Positions 8,956 through 19,000 of a stretch of DNA of 64,000 bases are shown piece after piece. The notes beneath the pieces were generated by a model. That model searched no databases. It was not told the origin of the DNA and saw nothing but the letters and a program-made list of their open reading frames with translations. Made by a program: the position numbers and the translations under genes. Positions within the stretch are counted from its first letter, which is position 1. The number at the start of each line of letters is the position of its first letter. Where the stretch lies: the NCBI GenBank assembly GCA_052145115.1, contig JBKQPG010000004.1, forward strand, positions 1 through 64,000, read 5' to 3'. The stretch is from CAIVVT01 sp052145115. GTDB lineage: Bacteria; Acidobacteriota; Terriglobia; Bryobacterales; Bryobacteraceae.

Positions 8956-9180
8956 ATGAAACGCAAGAAGCCGGCTAGTCCGACGATGGAAACCGCGGAG
9001 ACGCTGATCGCGATCCCCGTGGAAGTGGCCGCGTTTCGCAAGCCGGCCAAGCGTGGCAAGTGCGTCATTTGCGGCGAGCCTGTGGCCCCGTTTTCCGAAG
9101 AGAGTCTGTGCTGGGTCTGCCGCCGGCTGAAAATCAGCGCCTGGAAAGACGCCGAGACGCAGCCGTCCATGCAGGAATAG
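8956..9180 (+). CDS. Small zinc-ribbon protein
   Basis: Protein of 74 aa with the start at the internal ATG (MKRKKPASP). Two Cys pairs, CVICGEP and CWVCRRL about 16 residues apart, form a treble-clef or zinc-ribbon knuckle in the C-terminal half. The N-terminal half has a basic Lys/Arg-rich stretch and ETLIAIPVEVAAFRKP. It lies between a hairpin and the convergent pyruvate carboxylase gene, 11 bp from its stop. Function unknown; possible nucleic-acid or protein binding is only a motif-based guess. The Cys pattern argues that the frame is real. Confidence 0.65.
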   Translation: MKRKKPASPTMETAETLIAIPVEVAAFRKPAKRGKCVICGEPVAPFSEESLCWVCRRLKISAWKDAETQPSMQE

Positions 9181-9191
9181 GCCCGCCGATC

Positions 9192-12100
9192 CTACTTCGG
9201 TTCCTCAATCGCAATCAACAGGTCCTTCGGCTCGACGGTCTGGCCGACTTGCACGGGGCGCCCGGCCACGCGGCCGTCCACCGGCGCGTAGACCGTGGTC
9301 TGCATCTTCATGGCCTCGATCACGAGCAGCTTGTCGCCCTTCTTCACCTCCTGATTCAACTCCACGGCGATGCTGGTGACCGCGCCGGGAATCGGGGCGC
9401 CGACGTGGCCGGCTTGCAATGGATCGGCCTTGGGGTTGGCGCGCGTTTCGACCTTCAATTTGCGGTCGCGGACCCGCACTTCGCGCGGCTGGCCGTTCAA
9501 TTCGAAGAACACGGTCCGGTTGCCGTCCTGATGCGGGTCGCCGACCGCCAGAAACTTCACCACCAGCGTCTTGCCGGGCTCGAGATCGACGGCCATCTCC
9601 TGGTCCTTCTGCATCCCGTAGAAGAACACCGGCGAAGGCAGCACGCTGAGGTCGCCGTAAGACGCCCGCGCCTTGGCGAATTTCAGGAAGACGTCGGGGT
9701 ACATGACGTAGCTCATCAGCTCCGTCTCGCCCGGCTTGTGGCCGGTCTTCTTTTCGATGACGGTGCGAGTCTCGTCGAAATCGATGGGCGCCAGGCGCGC
9801 GCCGGCACGGCCGCGCCTGGGCTTGCGGCCGCGCAGAATCACGCTGGCGATCCTCTTCGGCCAGCCCCCTTCCGGCTCGCCCAGCGCGCCTTCGAACATC
9901 TCCACAACGGAGTTGGGAATGTTCAGGCTGTGGTCCGGCGGAAGGTTCTCGAATTCGTGGACCGTCATGCCGTGCTGGATCAGGAACAGCGCCAGGTCGC
10001 CCACCACCTTGCTCGACGGCGTGACCTTCACGATGTCGCCGAAAGCGTGGTTTACGTCAGCGTACATGCGCGCGATCTCGGGCCAGTGGCGGCCCAGCCC
10101 GAGGTGTTCGGCCTGCTCGCGCAGATTGGTGTACTGGCCGCCGGGCATCTCGTGGATGTAGACGTCGGCCATGCCCGAGCGCGGCGCCGTGTCAAAGGGC
10201 GCGTAGTTGGATCGCACCATCTCCCAGTAATCGGAGCACCGGTTGAGCGCCTCGAAGTCCAGACCCGTGGCGCGCGCGCGATGGTGCCGCAGCGCCGCGA
10301 CCATCGAATTCAGGTTGGGCTGGCTGGTCGACCCGGACATCGTCGAAATGGCCCCGTCGGCGACGTCCACTCCCGCATCGCAGGCCTTGAGAACCGAGGC
10401 CGCGGCGATGCCGCTGGTGTCGTGCGTGTGGAAGTGGACCGGCAGGCCGATTTCGTTCTTCAGCGCCTTCACCAGGCGATACGCCGCATAGGGCTTCAGC
10501 AGCCCAGCCATGTCCTTGATGGCCAGGGTGTGCGCGCCCATGCGCTCCAGTTCCTGGGCCATGCGGACGTAGTATTCGAGCGGATATTTGTCCCGCCGCG
10601 GGTCGTCGATGTCGCCGGTGTAACAGATGGCGGCTTCGCAGACCTTCTTCGTGCGCCGCACCGCCTCCATCGCCACTTTCATATTCGGCAGCCAGTTCAG
10701 CGAGTCGAAGATGCGGAAGATGTCGATGCCCTCCGCGGCGGCTACCTCGACAAAGCGCCGCACGGCGTTGTCAGGGTAAGCCGTGTAGCCGACGGCGTTG
10801 GAGGCGCGCAGCAGCATCTGGAAGCAGATGTTGGGCACGAGCTCGCGCAGCCTCCGCAGCCGCGTCCAGGGATCTTCCAGCAGGAAGCGCAGCGCCACGT
10901 CGAACGTCGCGCCGCCCCACATCTCGAGGCTGTACAACCCGGCCAGATGGTGCGCCACATAGCCCGCGATGCGGACCATGTCCCAGGTGCGCAGGCGCGT
11001 CGCCATCAGCGACTGGTGCGCGTCGCGGAAGGTGGTGTCGGTGAGCAGCAGGCGTTTCTGCTTCAGCGTCCACTGGGCAAAGCCCTCGGGACCGAGTTCG
11101 TCGAGCAACTGTCGCGTGCCCCGGCTGGGCGTTGTGGTGTCGTGCGGCGGAACCTTCGGCTCGCGGATCTGGACCGGCGCCTGCCGGCCGGCCATCTCGG
11201 GATTTCCATTCACGACGATCTCGCCCAGGTAGCTGAGCAGGCGCGTGGCGCGGTCCTGGCGGGCCTGGAACCGGAACAACTCGGGCGAAGTTTCGATAAA
11301 GCGCGTCGACACCTGGCCGGCGCGAAAGTCCGGGTGGCCGATGACATTTTCCAGGAACGGGATATTCGTCTTTACCCCGCGGATGCGGAATTCGCGCAGG
11401 CAGCGGTCCATGCGCTGGCAGGCCTGCTGCATGTCGTTGCCGCGCGCGGTCACTTTCACCAGCAGAGAGTCGTAGTACGGCGTGATGACCGCTCCGCCGT
11501 AGGCTGACGCGCCGTCCAGCCGGATGCCAGATCCCCCCGGCGAGCGATAGGTCTGCAGCCGGCCGTAGTCGGGCACGAAGCCGTTGGCTGGATCCTCAGT
11601 CGTGACCCGGCATTGCAGCGCCGCGCCGCGGACTTCGATTTTGTCCTGTGGCGGAATGGCCATTTCGCGCCCGTGCAGCGCCAGGCCCTGCGCGATCTGA
11701 ATCTGGGCGCAAACGATGTCGACGCCGGTCACCTCTTCGGTCACCGTGTGCTCCACCTGGACGCGCGGATTCACCTCGATGAAAAACCACTCGCCCGTGT
11801 CGATGTCCACCAGGAACTCGACCGTGCCCGCGCTGACGTAATGCGCCGCCCGCGCGATCGCGATCGCCGCGTCGCACAGCGCCGCGCGGATCTTCGGATC
11901 CAGACCGATCGCAGGCGCCACCTCGACGACTTTCTGATGGCGCCGCTGGACGCTGCAATCGCGTTCCCAAAGATGGACCACGTTGCCCTGCCGGTCGCCC
12001 AGTATCTGCACTTCGACGTGGCGCGCGCGGGCGATGTAGCGCTCCGGAAACACCGCCCCGTTGCCGAAAGCGGCCAGCGCCTCGGAGCTGGCTTCGTGGA

Positions 12101-12641
12101 AGCGGTCCGCAAGCTCCTCGCGCGTCTTGACGATCCGCATGCCGCGGCCGCCGCCGCCGAACGCGGCCTTGAGAATCAGCGGGAACCCGATCCGGGCCGC
12201 GGCCTGCTCGGCCTGCTCGAGCGAAGCCGCCGCCTGGCTGGAGCCGGCGAGAACCGGCACGCCGGCCTTGTGCGCCAGGCGCCGCGCGCTGGTCTTGTCG
12301 CCGAGCATTTCGAGAATCTCGGGCGATGGTCCGACAAACGTGATGCCGGCCTTCTGGCAGGCGCGAGGCAAGGCCGGGTTCTCGGACAGGAACCCGTAGC
12401 CCGGATGGATCAGATCAACGCCCTTCTCGGCCGCCAGGGCGACAATCCCCTCGACATCGAGATAGGCCTGCACCGGCCCTCGCCCGGCGCCCACCAGATA
12501 CGCCTCGTCGGCCTTGAAGCGGTGCAGGCTGAGCCGGTCCTCCTGGCTGTAAATGGCCACCGTCTTGAGTCCCAGCTCATTGGCCGCGCGAAAAACCCGG
12601 ATGGCGATTTCGCCCCGGTTCAAAGCTAAGAGCTTTTTCAT
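9192..12641 (-). CDS. pyc: Pyruvate carboxylase, single-chain
   Basis: Protein of 1149 aa, the usual length, starting at 12641 (MKKLLALNRGEIAIRVFRAA). It carboxylates pyruvate to oxaloacetate using ATP, bicarbonate and biotin, replenishing the TCA cycle. Domains in order: biotin carboxylase (1-~455) with the ATP-grasp glycine-rich loop GGGGRGMRIVK and FIEVNPRVQVEHTVTEEVTG; carboxyltransferase TIM barrel (~530-830) starting LLTDTTFRDAHQSL with KDMAGLLKPYAA; the tetramerisation/conserved PYC region; and the biotin carrier (~1080-1149), with the biotinylated lysine in VIEAMKMQT. An ORF start further upstream (12707) adds 22 unmatched residues. It is transcribed divergently from the DUF4097 gene. 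Confidence 0.96.
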   Translation of the reverse strand: MKKLLALNRGEIAIRVFRAANELGLKTVAIYSQEDRLSLHRFKADEAYLVGAGRGPVQAYLDVEGIVALAAEKGVDLIHPGYGFLSENPALPRACQKAGITFVGPSPEILEMLGDKTSARRLAHKAGVPVLAGSSQAAASLEQAEQAAARIGFPLILKAAFGGGGRGMRIVKTREELADRFHEASSEALAAFGNGAVFPERYIARARHVEVQILGDRQGNVVHLWERDCSVQRRHQKVVEVAPAIGLDPKIRAALCDAAIAIARAAHYVSAGTVEFLVDIDTGEWFFIEVNPRVQVEHTVTEEVTGVDIVCAQIQIAQGLALHGREMAIPPQDKIEVRGAALQCRVTTEDPANGFVPDYGRLQTYRSPGGSGIRLDGASAYGGAVITPYYDSLLVKVTARGNDMQQACQRMDRCLREFRIRGVKTNIPFLENVIGHPDFRAGQVSTRFIETSPELFRFQARQDRATRLLSYLGEIVVNGNPEMAGRQAPVQIREPKVPPHDTTTPSRGTRQLLDELGPEGFAQWTLKQKRLLLTDTTFRDAHQSLMATRLRTWDMVRIAGYVAHHLAGLYSLEMWGGATFDVALRFLLEDPWTRLRRLRELVPNICFQMLLRASNAVGYTAYPDNAVRRFVEVAAAEGIDIFRIFDSLNWLPNMKVAMEAVRRTKKVCEAAICYTGDIDDPRRDKYPLEYYVRMAQELERMGAHTLAIKDMAGLLKPYAAYRLVKALKNEIGLPVHFHTHDTSGIAAASVLKACDAGVDVADGAISTMSGSTSQPNLNSMVAALRHHRARATGLDFEALNRCSDYWEMVRSNYAPFDTAPRSGMADVYIHEMPGGQYTNLREQAEHLGLGRHWPEIARMYADVNHAFGDIVKVTPSSKVVGDLALFLIQHGMTVHEFENLPPDHSLNIPNSVVEMFEGALGEPEGGWPKRIASVILRGRKPRRGRAGARLAPIDFDETRTVIEKKTGHKPGETELMSYVMYPDVFLKFAKARASYGDLSVLPSPVFFYGMQKDQEMAVDLEPGKTLVVKFLAVGDPHQDGNRTVFFELNGQPREVRVRDRKLKVETRANPKADPLQAGHVGAPIPGAVTSIAVELNQEVKKGDKLLVIEAMKMQTTVYAPVDGRVAGRPVQVGQTVEPKDLLIAIEEPK

Positions 12642-12721
12642 CGTTCTCACTAAGGTAGCATTTGAATTTCCGGGAACATGGGGCCGGGAGCCTTCGTCTA
12701 TCAACACTGAACTGAGGTGCC

Positions 12722-13636
12722 ATGCGTCTATCCGTTGCTCTGGCTCTCGGCCTGCTGGGGTTGCCCCTGGCCGCCGGCATCTGGGACAATTCCGACCGCT
12801 ATAAAGAGAATTTCTCTTACGACTTCAAGCTCGCCTCGGGCGGCCGCCTGGAGGTCGAAAGCTTCAATGGCCCGGTCGAGGTCGTCGGCTGGGACAACGA
12901 CTCCGTCCAGGTGCGCGGCACCAAGCACGCTTCCCGCGAGGATGCCTTGCATGCCATCAGAATCGATACCAGCAACAGCCCCTCCGAAGTCCGCCTGCGC
13001 GCCATCAGCCCCTCGCCAAACTGCGACTGCGGCGTGTCAATGACCCTCAAGGTCCCCCGCAAAACCAGGCTGGACAACGTCTCCACTTCCAATGGCAGCC
13101 TGCGCATCGAGAGCATCGATGGCCGCGCGCGGGCCCGCACTTCCAACGGCGGCATCCGCCTCTATGACATCAGCGGCGGCGTGGAAGCGACCACCTCCAA
13201 CGGCGGCATCGAGGCGCGAAAGGTCACCGGAGAGGCGATTCTGCGCACGTCGAATGGCCGCATCCAGGGTGACGACCTGCACGGCGGTCTGGAGGCCTCC
13301 ACGGCCAACTCCCCCATCGACGTGACGGTCGCCGATGCGGACCCCTCCCGCCCTCTCATTCTCCGCAACTCGAACGGCGCCATCACGCTCAGCCTGTTGA
13401 CCTGGAAAGGGAATGAGATTCGCGCCAGCACCTCCAACGGCAGCGTCAACCTCTTGCTTCCGCCGGCGCTCAACGCCCTGGTCAAGGCCTCCACCTCCAA
13501 CGGCAGCATCCACACCGATTACGAGGTGACCAGCTCGCATTTCACCAAAACTTCGCTGGACGGCCGCATCGGCCAGGGAGGCGCGCCGATCAGCGCGCAA
13601 ACCTCCAACGGGAATGTCCGGATCGCGAAATTCTGA
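12722..13636 (+). CDS. DUF4097-type secreted beta-repeat protein
   Basis: Protein of 304 aa with a signal peptide (MRLSVALALGLLGLPLAAG). The body is a right-handed beta-helix-like array: SGGRLEVESFNGPVEVVGWD near residue 40, then repeated (T/A)SNG turns (TSNGSLRIES, TSNGGIRLYD, TSNGGIEARK, TSNGRIQGDD, TSNGSVNLLL, TSNGSIHTDY, TSNGNVRIAKF). This is the DUF4097 adhesin-like family. The repeats give rise to a recurring ACCTCCAACGG in DNA, which is coding and not a genetic repeat. GAGGTGCC precedes the ATG. It probably sits at the cell surface or periplasm; its ligand is unknown. Confidence 0.82.
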   Translation: MRLSVALALGLLGLPLAAGIWDNSDRYKENFSYDFKLASGGRLEVESFNGPVEVVGWDNDSVQVRGTKHASREDALHAIRIDTSNSPSEVRLRAISPSPNCDCGVSMTLKVPRKTRLDNVSTSNGSLRIESIDGRARARTSNGGIRLYDISGGVEATTSNGGIEARKVTGEAILRTSNGRIQGDDLHGGLEASTANSPIDVTVADADPSRPLILRNSNGAITLSLLTWKGNEIRASTSNGSVNLLLPPALNALVKASTSNGSIHTDYEVTSSHFTKTSLDGRIGQGGAPISAQTSNGNVRIAKF

Positions 13637-13695
13637 CCTCGCCGCGCCCCGGTTCTGGCAAATCGCCCCGCAGTCTGCAAGAATAGGCGAGATCT

Positions 13696-14940
13696 ATGGT
13701 TTCGCCGCAGGATGAGATCCGCGTTTCGCGCGTTGTCTTCGACTATGCGGCCAGAATCGGGCAGGAACAGGACCTGGACCGTTTGCTCGTGCTGGCCGCC
13801 GACATGGCGCGCGACCTCCTGGCGGCGGACCGCTGCAGCATCTGGATGGTGGATCCCGCTACGGGTGAGATGTGGACGCGAGTCGCCCATGGCGTCGAGC
13901 CGATCCGCGTCCCGGCCGGCCACGGCCTGGTCGGGGCCTGTGTTCAGGGCAACGAGATCATACTCGTCAACGACGCGCTGAACGACCCGCGTCTGTCGCG
14001 CAGCGTCGGGCAGAAGACCGGCTACGAAACGCGCAGCGTCCTGTGCATGCCGCTGCACGGTGCATCGGAGCGCGTCATCGGCGCGTTCCAGGCGCTCAAC
14101 AAGCCTGGCGGCTTCCCGCCCGAGGACGTCAGACTGCTGCACCTCGCGGCTTCCTACTCCGCCAGCGCCATCGAGACCCAGACCCTGCGCAAAGAGGCCG
14201 AGCAGGCGCAGCTCATGCGCCGTGAGCTCGAGATCGCCCGCGACGTGCAGATGCGCCTGTTCCCGCGCGTTCTGCCCGCGGTGCCGGGCGTCGAATACGA
14301 GTGCTACTGCTGCCCCGCCAAGTTTGTCGGCGGCGACTACTACGACGTGATCCCGATGCCGGGCGGACGCACTTGCATCACGCTGGGCGATGTCTCGGGC
14401 AAGGGCATTCCCGCGGCCGTGCTGATGGCCAGCATCCAGGCCTCCATCCGGGTCAACATGACGCGTGGCGCCGACTCCCTGGTGGATGCGATCCGGGCCT
14501 TGAACCAGACCGTCTACTCGACCACCACCGCGGAGCGCTACACCACGCTCTTCACCGCTTTCCTCGAACCGGGAGCGCGCCGCATCACCTACCTGAACGG
14601 CGGCCAGGCCGCGCCCATGCTGCTGCGGGCTTCCGGCGCATTGGAGCGCCTCGACGAGGGCGGCCCGCCAGTGGGATTGCTCCCCGCCGCGCCATATCGC
14701 GAGGCCACGCTCGACCTGCAAGCCGGCGACCTGCTGGTCGTGTTTTCCGACGGCATCAGCGAGGCCAATAACCCGGCCGGCGAACTGTGGAACGAGGACG
14801 AGCTCGAACAGGTGGTCCGCTCCTGCGCCGGGCTGCCGGCGCCGCAGGCCCGCGACCGGATTCTCGAGGCCGCGAACCGCTTCGGCGACGGCGCCGACCC
14901 CGCCGACGATATGACTCTCACCGTCTTCCGCTGCATCTGA
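13696..14940 (+). CDS. GAF-domain SpoIIE/RsbU-type serine phosphatase
   Basis: Protein of 414 aa. Residues ~20-175 form a GAF sensory domain (LDRLLVLAADMARDLLAADR, then SIWMVDPATGEMWTRVAHG and LCMPLHGASERVIGAFQALN). A short coiled linker (LRKEAEQAQLMRRELEIARD) leads to a PP2C-like phosphatase domain (~190-413): VQMRLFPRVLPAVPGVEYEC, FVGGDYYDVIPM with metal-binding aspartates, LGDVSGKGIPAAVLMA, and DGISEANNPAGELWNEDEL, ending PADDMTLTVFRC. Such phosphatases usually act on anti-sigma antagonists in partner-switching pathways. No antagonist or kinase gene is next to it. It ends 5 bp before an MBL hydrolase gene, so the two are probably cotranscribed. Confidence 0.9.
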   Translation: MVSPQDEIRVSRVVFDYAARIGQEQDLDRLLVLAADMARDLLAADRCSIWMVDPATGEMWTRVAHGVEPIRVPAGHGLVGACVQGNEIILVNDALNDPRLSRSVGQKTGYETRSVLCMPLHGASERVIGAFQALNKPGGFPPEDVRLLHLAASYSASAIETQTLRKEAEQAQLMRRELEIARDVQMRLFPRVLPAVPGVEYECYCCPAKFVGGDYYDVIPMPGGRTCITLGDVSGKGIPAAVLMASIQASIRVNMTRGADSLVDAIRALNQTVYSTTTAERYTTLFTAFLEPGARRITYLNGGQAAPMLLRASGALERLDEGGPPVGLLPAAPYREATLDLQAGDLLVVFSDGISEANNPAGELWNEDELEQVVRSCAGLPAPQARDRILEAANRFGDGADPADDMTLTVFRCI

Positions 14941-14945
14941 CCCCC

Positions 14946-15776
14946 ATGCCCGACAGGCCCCTTCCTTCCATGACCCTCCGCTTCCGCGGCGTGCGCGGTT
15001 CCTTGCCGACGCCCGTTCCCGCGAATCTGCGCTACGGCGGCAATACCACCTGCCTGGAAATTCGAGTCGCCGACGGGCGGATTCTGGTCATCGACGCCGG
15101 CACGGGCATTCGCAGCCTGGGCCTCGAGATCGAGACCTCCCAGGCTGTTTCGCTGTCGCTGCTGCTCACCCATTTCCACTGGGATCACATCCAGGGCATT
15201 CCCTTCTTTACACCTCTCTACAACGCCCGCAACCGCCTCGACCTCTATTCGCCTCGCCCCACCGCGGAGGCGCGTGAAATCCTGGAAGGACAGATGTCCG
15301 CGCCGCTGTTTCCCATCCCGTTTGAGTATCTCGCCGCGGTCCGCCAGTTCCACCAGGTGCTGGAGCCGTTCGATGTGGGGCCGATCCGCGTCACGCCGGT
15401 CCCGCTCCACCACCCCCAGGGCGCCTCCGGCTATCGCATCGATTACGCCGGCCATTCCATCGTTCACGCCTGCGATCACGAACCGGGCGTTCAGGAAATC
15501 GACGAGCGGATTTTGCGCGTGGCCGAAGGCGCCGACCTGCTCATCTGCGACGCTCAATATACGCCCGCCGAGTATGAGTGCCGGCGCGGATGGGGCCACG
15601 GCACCTGGCTCGATTCCGTCCGGATGGCCCAGCGCGCCGGTGTCAAAAAGCTGGTCCTCACGCATCACGATCCCGACCATGAAGACCCTTTCATCGATGG
15701 CCTGCTCGTGTGCGCCCGCCAGGAGTTTGCCGCCACCCTCGCCGCCGCCGAGGGTCTGGTGCTGTCGTTCCCATAG
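14946..15776 (+). CDS. MBL-fold metallohydrolase, paralog of 29491 gene
   Basis: Protein of 276 aa starting at 14946 (MPDRPLPSMTLRFRG); MTLRF at 14970 is an alternative start. It has the metallo-beta-lactamase metal site (THFHWDHIQGIPFF), RYGGNTTCLEIR and IDAGTGIRSLG near the N terminus, then CDAQYTPAEYE and LTHHDPDHED near the C terminus. Its family of small cytoplasmic MBL hydrolases includes cyclic-nucleotide phosphodiesterase-like members, but the substrate cannot be read from the sequence. It aligns closely with the N-terminal domain of the protein encoded at 29491, which lacks the phosphatase neighbour but carries a receiver domain. Here the partner is a GAF phosphatase 5 bp upstream, suggesting a signalling role in both cases. 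Confidence 0.85.
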   Translation: MPDRPLPSMTLRFRGVRGSLPTPVPANLRYGGNTTCLEIRVADGRILVIDAGTGIRSLGLEIETSQAVSLSLLLTHFHWDHIQGIPFFTPLYNARNRLDLYSPRPTAEAREILEGQMSAPLFPIPFEYLAAVRQFHQVLEPFDVGPIRVTPVPLHHPQGASGYRIDYAGHSIVHACDHEPGVQEIDERILRVAEGADLLICDAQYTPAEYECRRGWGHGTWLDSVRMAQRAGVKKLVLTHHDPDHEDPFIDGLLVCARQEFAATLAAAEGLVLSFP

Positions 15777-15823
15777 CTCCTCGTACCTCCGCGCCCGGCG
15801 CTTCAGCTCGCATCCTCTGTACG

Positions 15824-15994
15824 CTCCTTATTCGCTTGACATCCGGGTGTAGCATGAATCGGGTGACCCGCCCCGGCGGCCCGCCATCCGCGTTCTTTGA
15901 AAAACGAATATTCAGCGAAGAACAAATCGAAGGATAGCCATTTAAATCACTCATTCTAAAAAGAAAAGTCGATATTTGGCTTTGTTCCTCCAAA
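15824..15994 (+). repeat. Dispersed ~170-bp repeat, copy A
   Basis: Related to copies at 45790 and 46091. Shared landmarks in this orientation: CTCCTTATTCG at the left edge (with copy B), TTGACA at 15836, a palindrome-like CCGGGTGTAGCAT, GTTCTTTGAAAA at 15892 (boxA-like), CGAATA, a tract GGATAGCCATTTAA, then GATATTTGGCTTTG and CCTCC at 15987. The interval from GTTCTTTGAAAA to CCTCC is 95 nt in all three copies. It fills the gap between the MBL gene and the dnaE2 3' end. No reading frame is conserved without stops in all copies. Confidence 0.8.
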
Positions 15995-16036
15995 TTTGTG
16001 TTTTCGCTCCGGGTGTCCGCGCAACCACCCCCGCCC

Positions 16037-19000
16037 TCACAACACCCGCTGCCCATTCAGCGCGAATCCCTTGCGGTTGTCGAACGGGTCCACGGTCGCC
16101 TCGATGCCCAGCACCGGATGCACCGTCTTGTGGCCGTATTCACGGTACACGCGCGCGAATAGCGACACCTCGAGGAAACCCGTCCAGTCGGCCAGGGTGA
16201 GGAATTTCATGGTGCCGTCGCCGGTGGGATGGTGGCGGTCGGCGACGACGAGCCCGCACACGCGCACCTGTTTTCCATACAACGATTGCTGTCGGCGGGT
16301 GAGGTCGGCGGCGCTCAGGTAGCGCCGCCAATCGCGCCCCGGAGCGAAGTACTCGAGCGGGTGCACGCTCACCGGAAAGCCCAGCACTTCGTGCTCCCAG
16401 CGGGCCTGCAACTCCGGCGCTGGATCGAAAGCGGCGGGCAGTTCGGGTTCGATCAGCGTCGCATCGGCGCCCCGGAATGACATGCCCGGCTGGACCGCCG
16501 TCTCCAGCCGTTGCAGCCGCCAGAACAGGCGCCCGCGCGGCTCGCCGAAAACGTCCAGCGCGCCCGCCTTCAGCAGCGCCAGCCACTCCGCGCGCGAGGG
16601 TTTCACGTGGCGGAAGAAATCGCCGATGTCGTGAAACGGGCGCCCGGCCGTGATGCGGTCGAGCGAGTTTTGCGTCAGTCCCTTCACCTGGTCCAGCGGC
16701 AGCAGGATGGTGTTTCCCTCGACCAGGAAGCGGCGCGGGTCGGACTCGTGCAGATCGGGCAGCCGGAACCGCGCCCCCTGCCGCAGCGCTTCCAGCACGT
16801 ACAGCAGCGGCGAGTAGAAGCCGCGCCGCGACGTCAGCACCGCGGCCAGAAACTCGGCCGGGTAGCGCGTCTTCAGCCACGCGCCCGCGAACGCCTCCAC
16901 CGCATACGCCGCTGAGTGCGCCTTGTTGAACATGTAGCCGGCGAACTCTCGCACCATCGTCCAAACATTCTCGATCTCTTCCGTTTTACGACCCAGCGCC
17001 CGTGCTCGCTCGCGGAACTCGGCTCCCAGGCTGTCGATCAGCTCCGGGTCGCGGTTCTTTACCAACGCCCGCCGCAGTTGATCGGACCGCCCCCACGGCA
17101 AGCCCGCAAAGCCGTTGGCGACCAGCAGGATGTGCTCCTCGAAGGCCATCAGCCCGTAGGTGTCGGCCAGCAGCGGCTCCAGCGACGGATGCGCGAACGT
17201 GACCGGCTCCAGCCCCTGGTGCCGCCGCGCGAAGGCCCGCTTGTGCCCCTCGTTGGCCGCGCCCGGACGGATGATCGACTCCACCGCCGTGAGGCAGTCG
17301 ATGTCGCGGCAGTCGCTCATCACCAGCAGCCCCGTCATGGCCGGCGACTCGATGTGGAACACGCCGCGCGCGTTGCCCGTCGCGATCGCCTCCCACGTCG
17401 CCTCGTCCTGCCAGTCGATCCCCTCCAGCTCGATCCGCTCGCCGCGGCTCTGCTCGACGTTCTGCAGCGTGTCCCGCAGCACGCTCAACCCCGCCTGACC
17501 CAGCAGGTCCATCTTCAGCAGGCCCAGCTCTTCCACGTCGTCCATGGCGTAGTGCGTCGTCAGCAGTTCCTTCGAACTCTTGAACAATGGCATGCGGTCG
17601 GCGATCGGGTCGCCGCTGATCACCAGCCCGCAGGGGTGCATGGCGAAGTGGCGCGGGATGCCGTCGAACTCGCCGGCCATGGCCAGTACGGTTTTGTAAG
17701 GCTCTTCGTTGTAGGGCAGATGGCTGCATTCGGGCGTGCGGCGCACGGCCTCGGCGGCGTCGCCCCGCATCCACGGAATGTGCTCTGTGAAGCGCCGCGC
17801 CTCGCGCTCGGGGATGCCGTAGACCTTGGCGATGTCGGCCACGGCGGAGCGCCCCTGAAAGGTGTGCACCGCGCCGATCATGGCCACGTGCTCCTCGCCG
17901 TAGCGCTCGAAGACGTGGCGGATCACCTCGTCCCGCCGGTCCCACGGCAGGTCGAGATCAATGTCGGCGAGCTTGGCGAACTGCATCCGCTCGCGGTTCA
18001 GGAATCGCTCGAAGGTCAGGCCGAAGCGGAACGGGCAAACGTTGCTGATGCCGAGCACGTAGCACACCAGGCTGCCGGCCGCGCTGCCGCGCGCCAGCGT
18101 CCAGATGTTCTCGGTCGCGCACCACTCCACCAGGTCGGCGAACACCAGGAAGTACTCGGCGTAGCCGACCTCCTCGATGACGCCCAACTCGCGCTCCAGG
18201 CGCTCGCGCACGCGCGGCTCGGCGTCCCGGCCGTAGCGCCGTTCGACGCCCGCTTCGACCTTCGCCCGCAGCAGCGCCACGGGGTTCTCGCACGGAAATT
18301 TGGGAAAGCGGATGTCGCCCAGCTCGAAGTCGAAGCGGCAGCGTTCGGCCACGCGCACCGTATTCTCCATCGCCTGCCTCAGGCCGCCGAAGTAGCGCGC
18401 CATCTCTTCGCCGGTGTGCCAGTGATGGCGGCCGGGCGGGAGCTTGTCCGGATGGCTCTGGTTGAGCAATGTCAACGTACGCATCGCCGCCAGAATGTCG
18501 TAGCGCAGGCGGTCCTCGGGAGCCAGGTAGTGCGTGTCGCACGCCGTCACCAGCGGCACGCGATGGCGGCGCGCCAGCGTGGCGCACAGGCGCGCCAGGT
18601 ACAGGTCTTCGTCGGCGTGCGGCGAGATCTCCAGCACCAGGTTCGGGCCATAGACGGTGCGCAGAAAGTTGAGCGCGGGCGCGGGATCGGCGTTGCTCCT
18701 GATGGCGCGGGCGATCTCGCTGCGCGGCCCGGCCAGGCAAATCAATCCTTCCGCGAATTGTTGCAGGCAATCGTGCGTCAGCCCGTTCGGATGTTCGATC
18801 CGCGCCGTCAGCAGGCGGCACAGATTGCGGTAGCCGCGCGTGTTCTCGATCAGCAGGACGAGGGTGGCCCCGCCATCCAGAGTCACTTCACTGCCGATCA
18901 CCGGATGAATACCGGCGGCGCGGGCGCGCTTATAAAACGCCACCGCGCCGGCCAGCGTGTCGCGGTCGGCCAGGCCCACGGCCGGCATGCCGCTCGCCGC

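Noticed and set aside
13080..13636. Recurring ACCTCCAACGG as a DNA repeat
   Set aside because: It encodes the TSNG turns of the beta-repeat protein and has codon-level drift.
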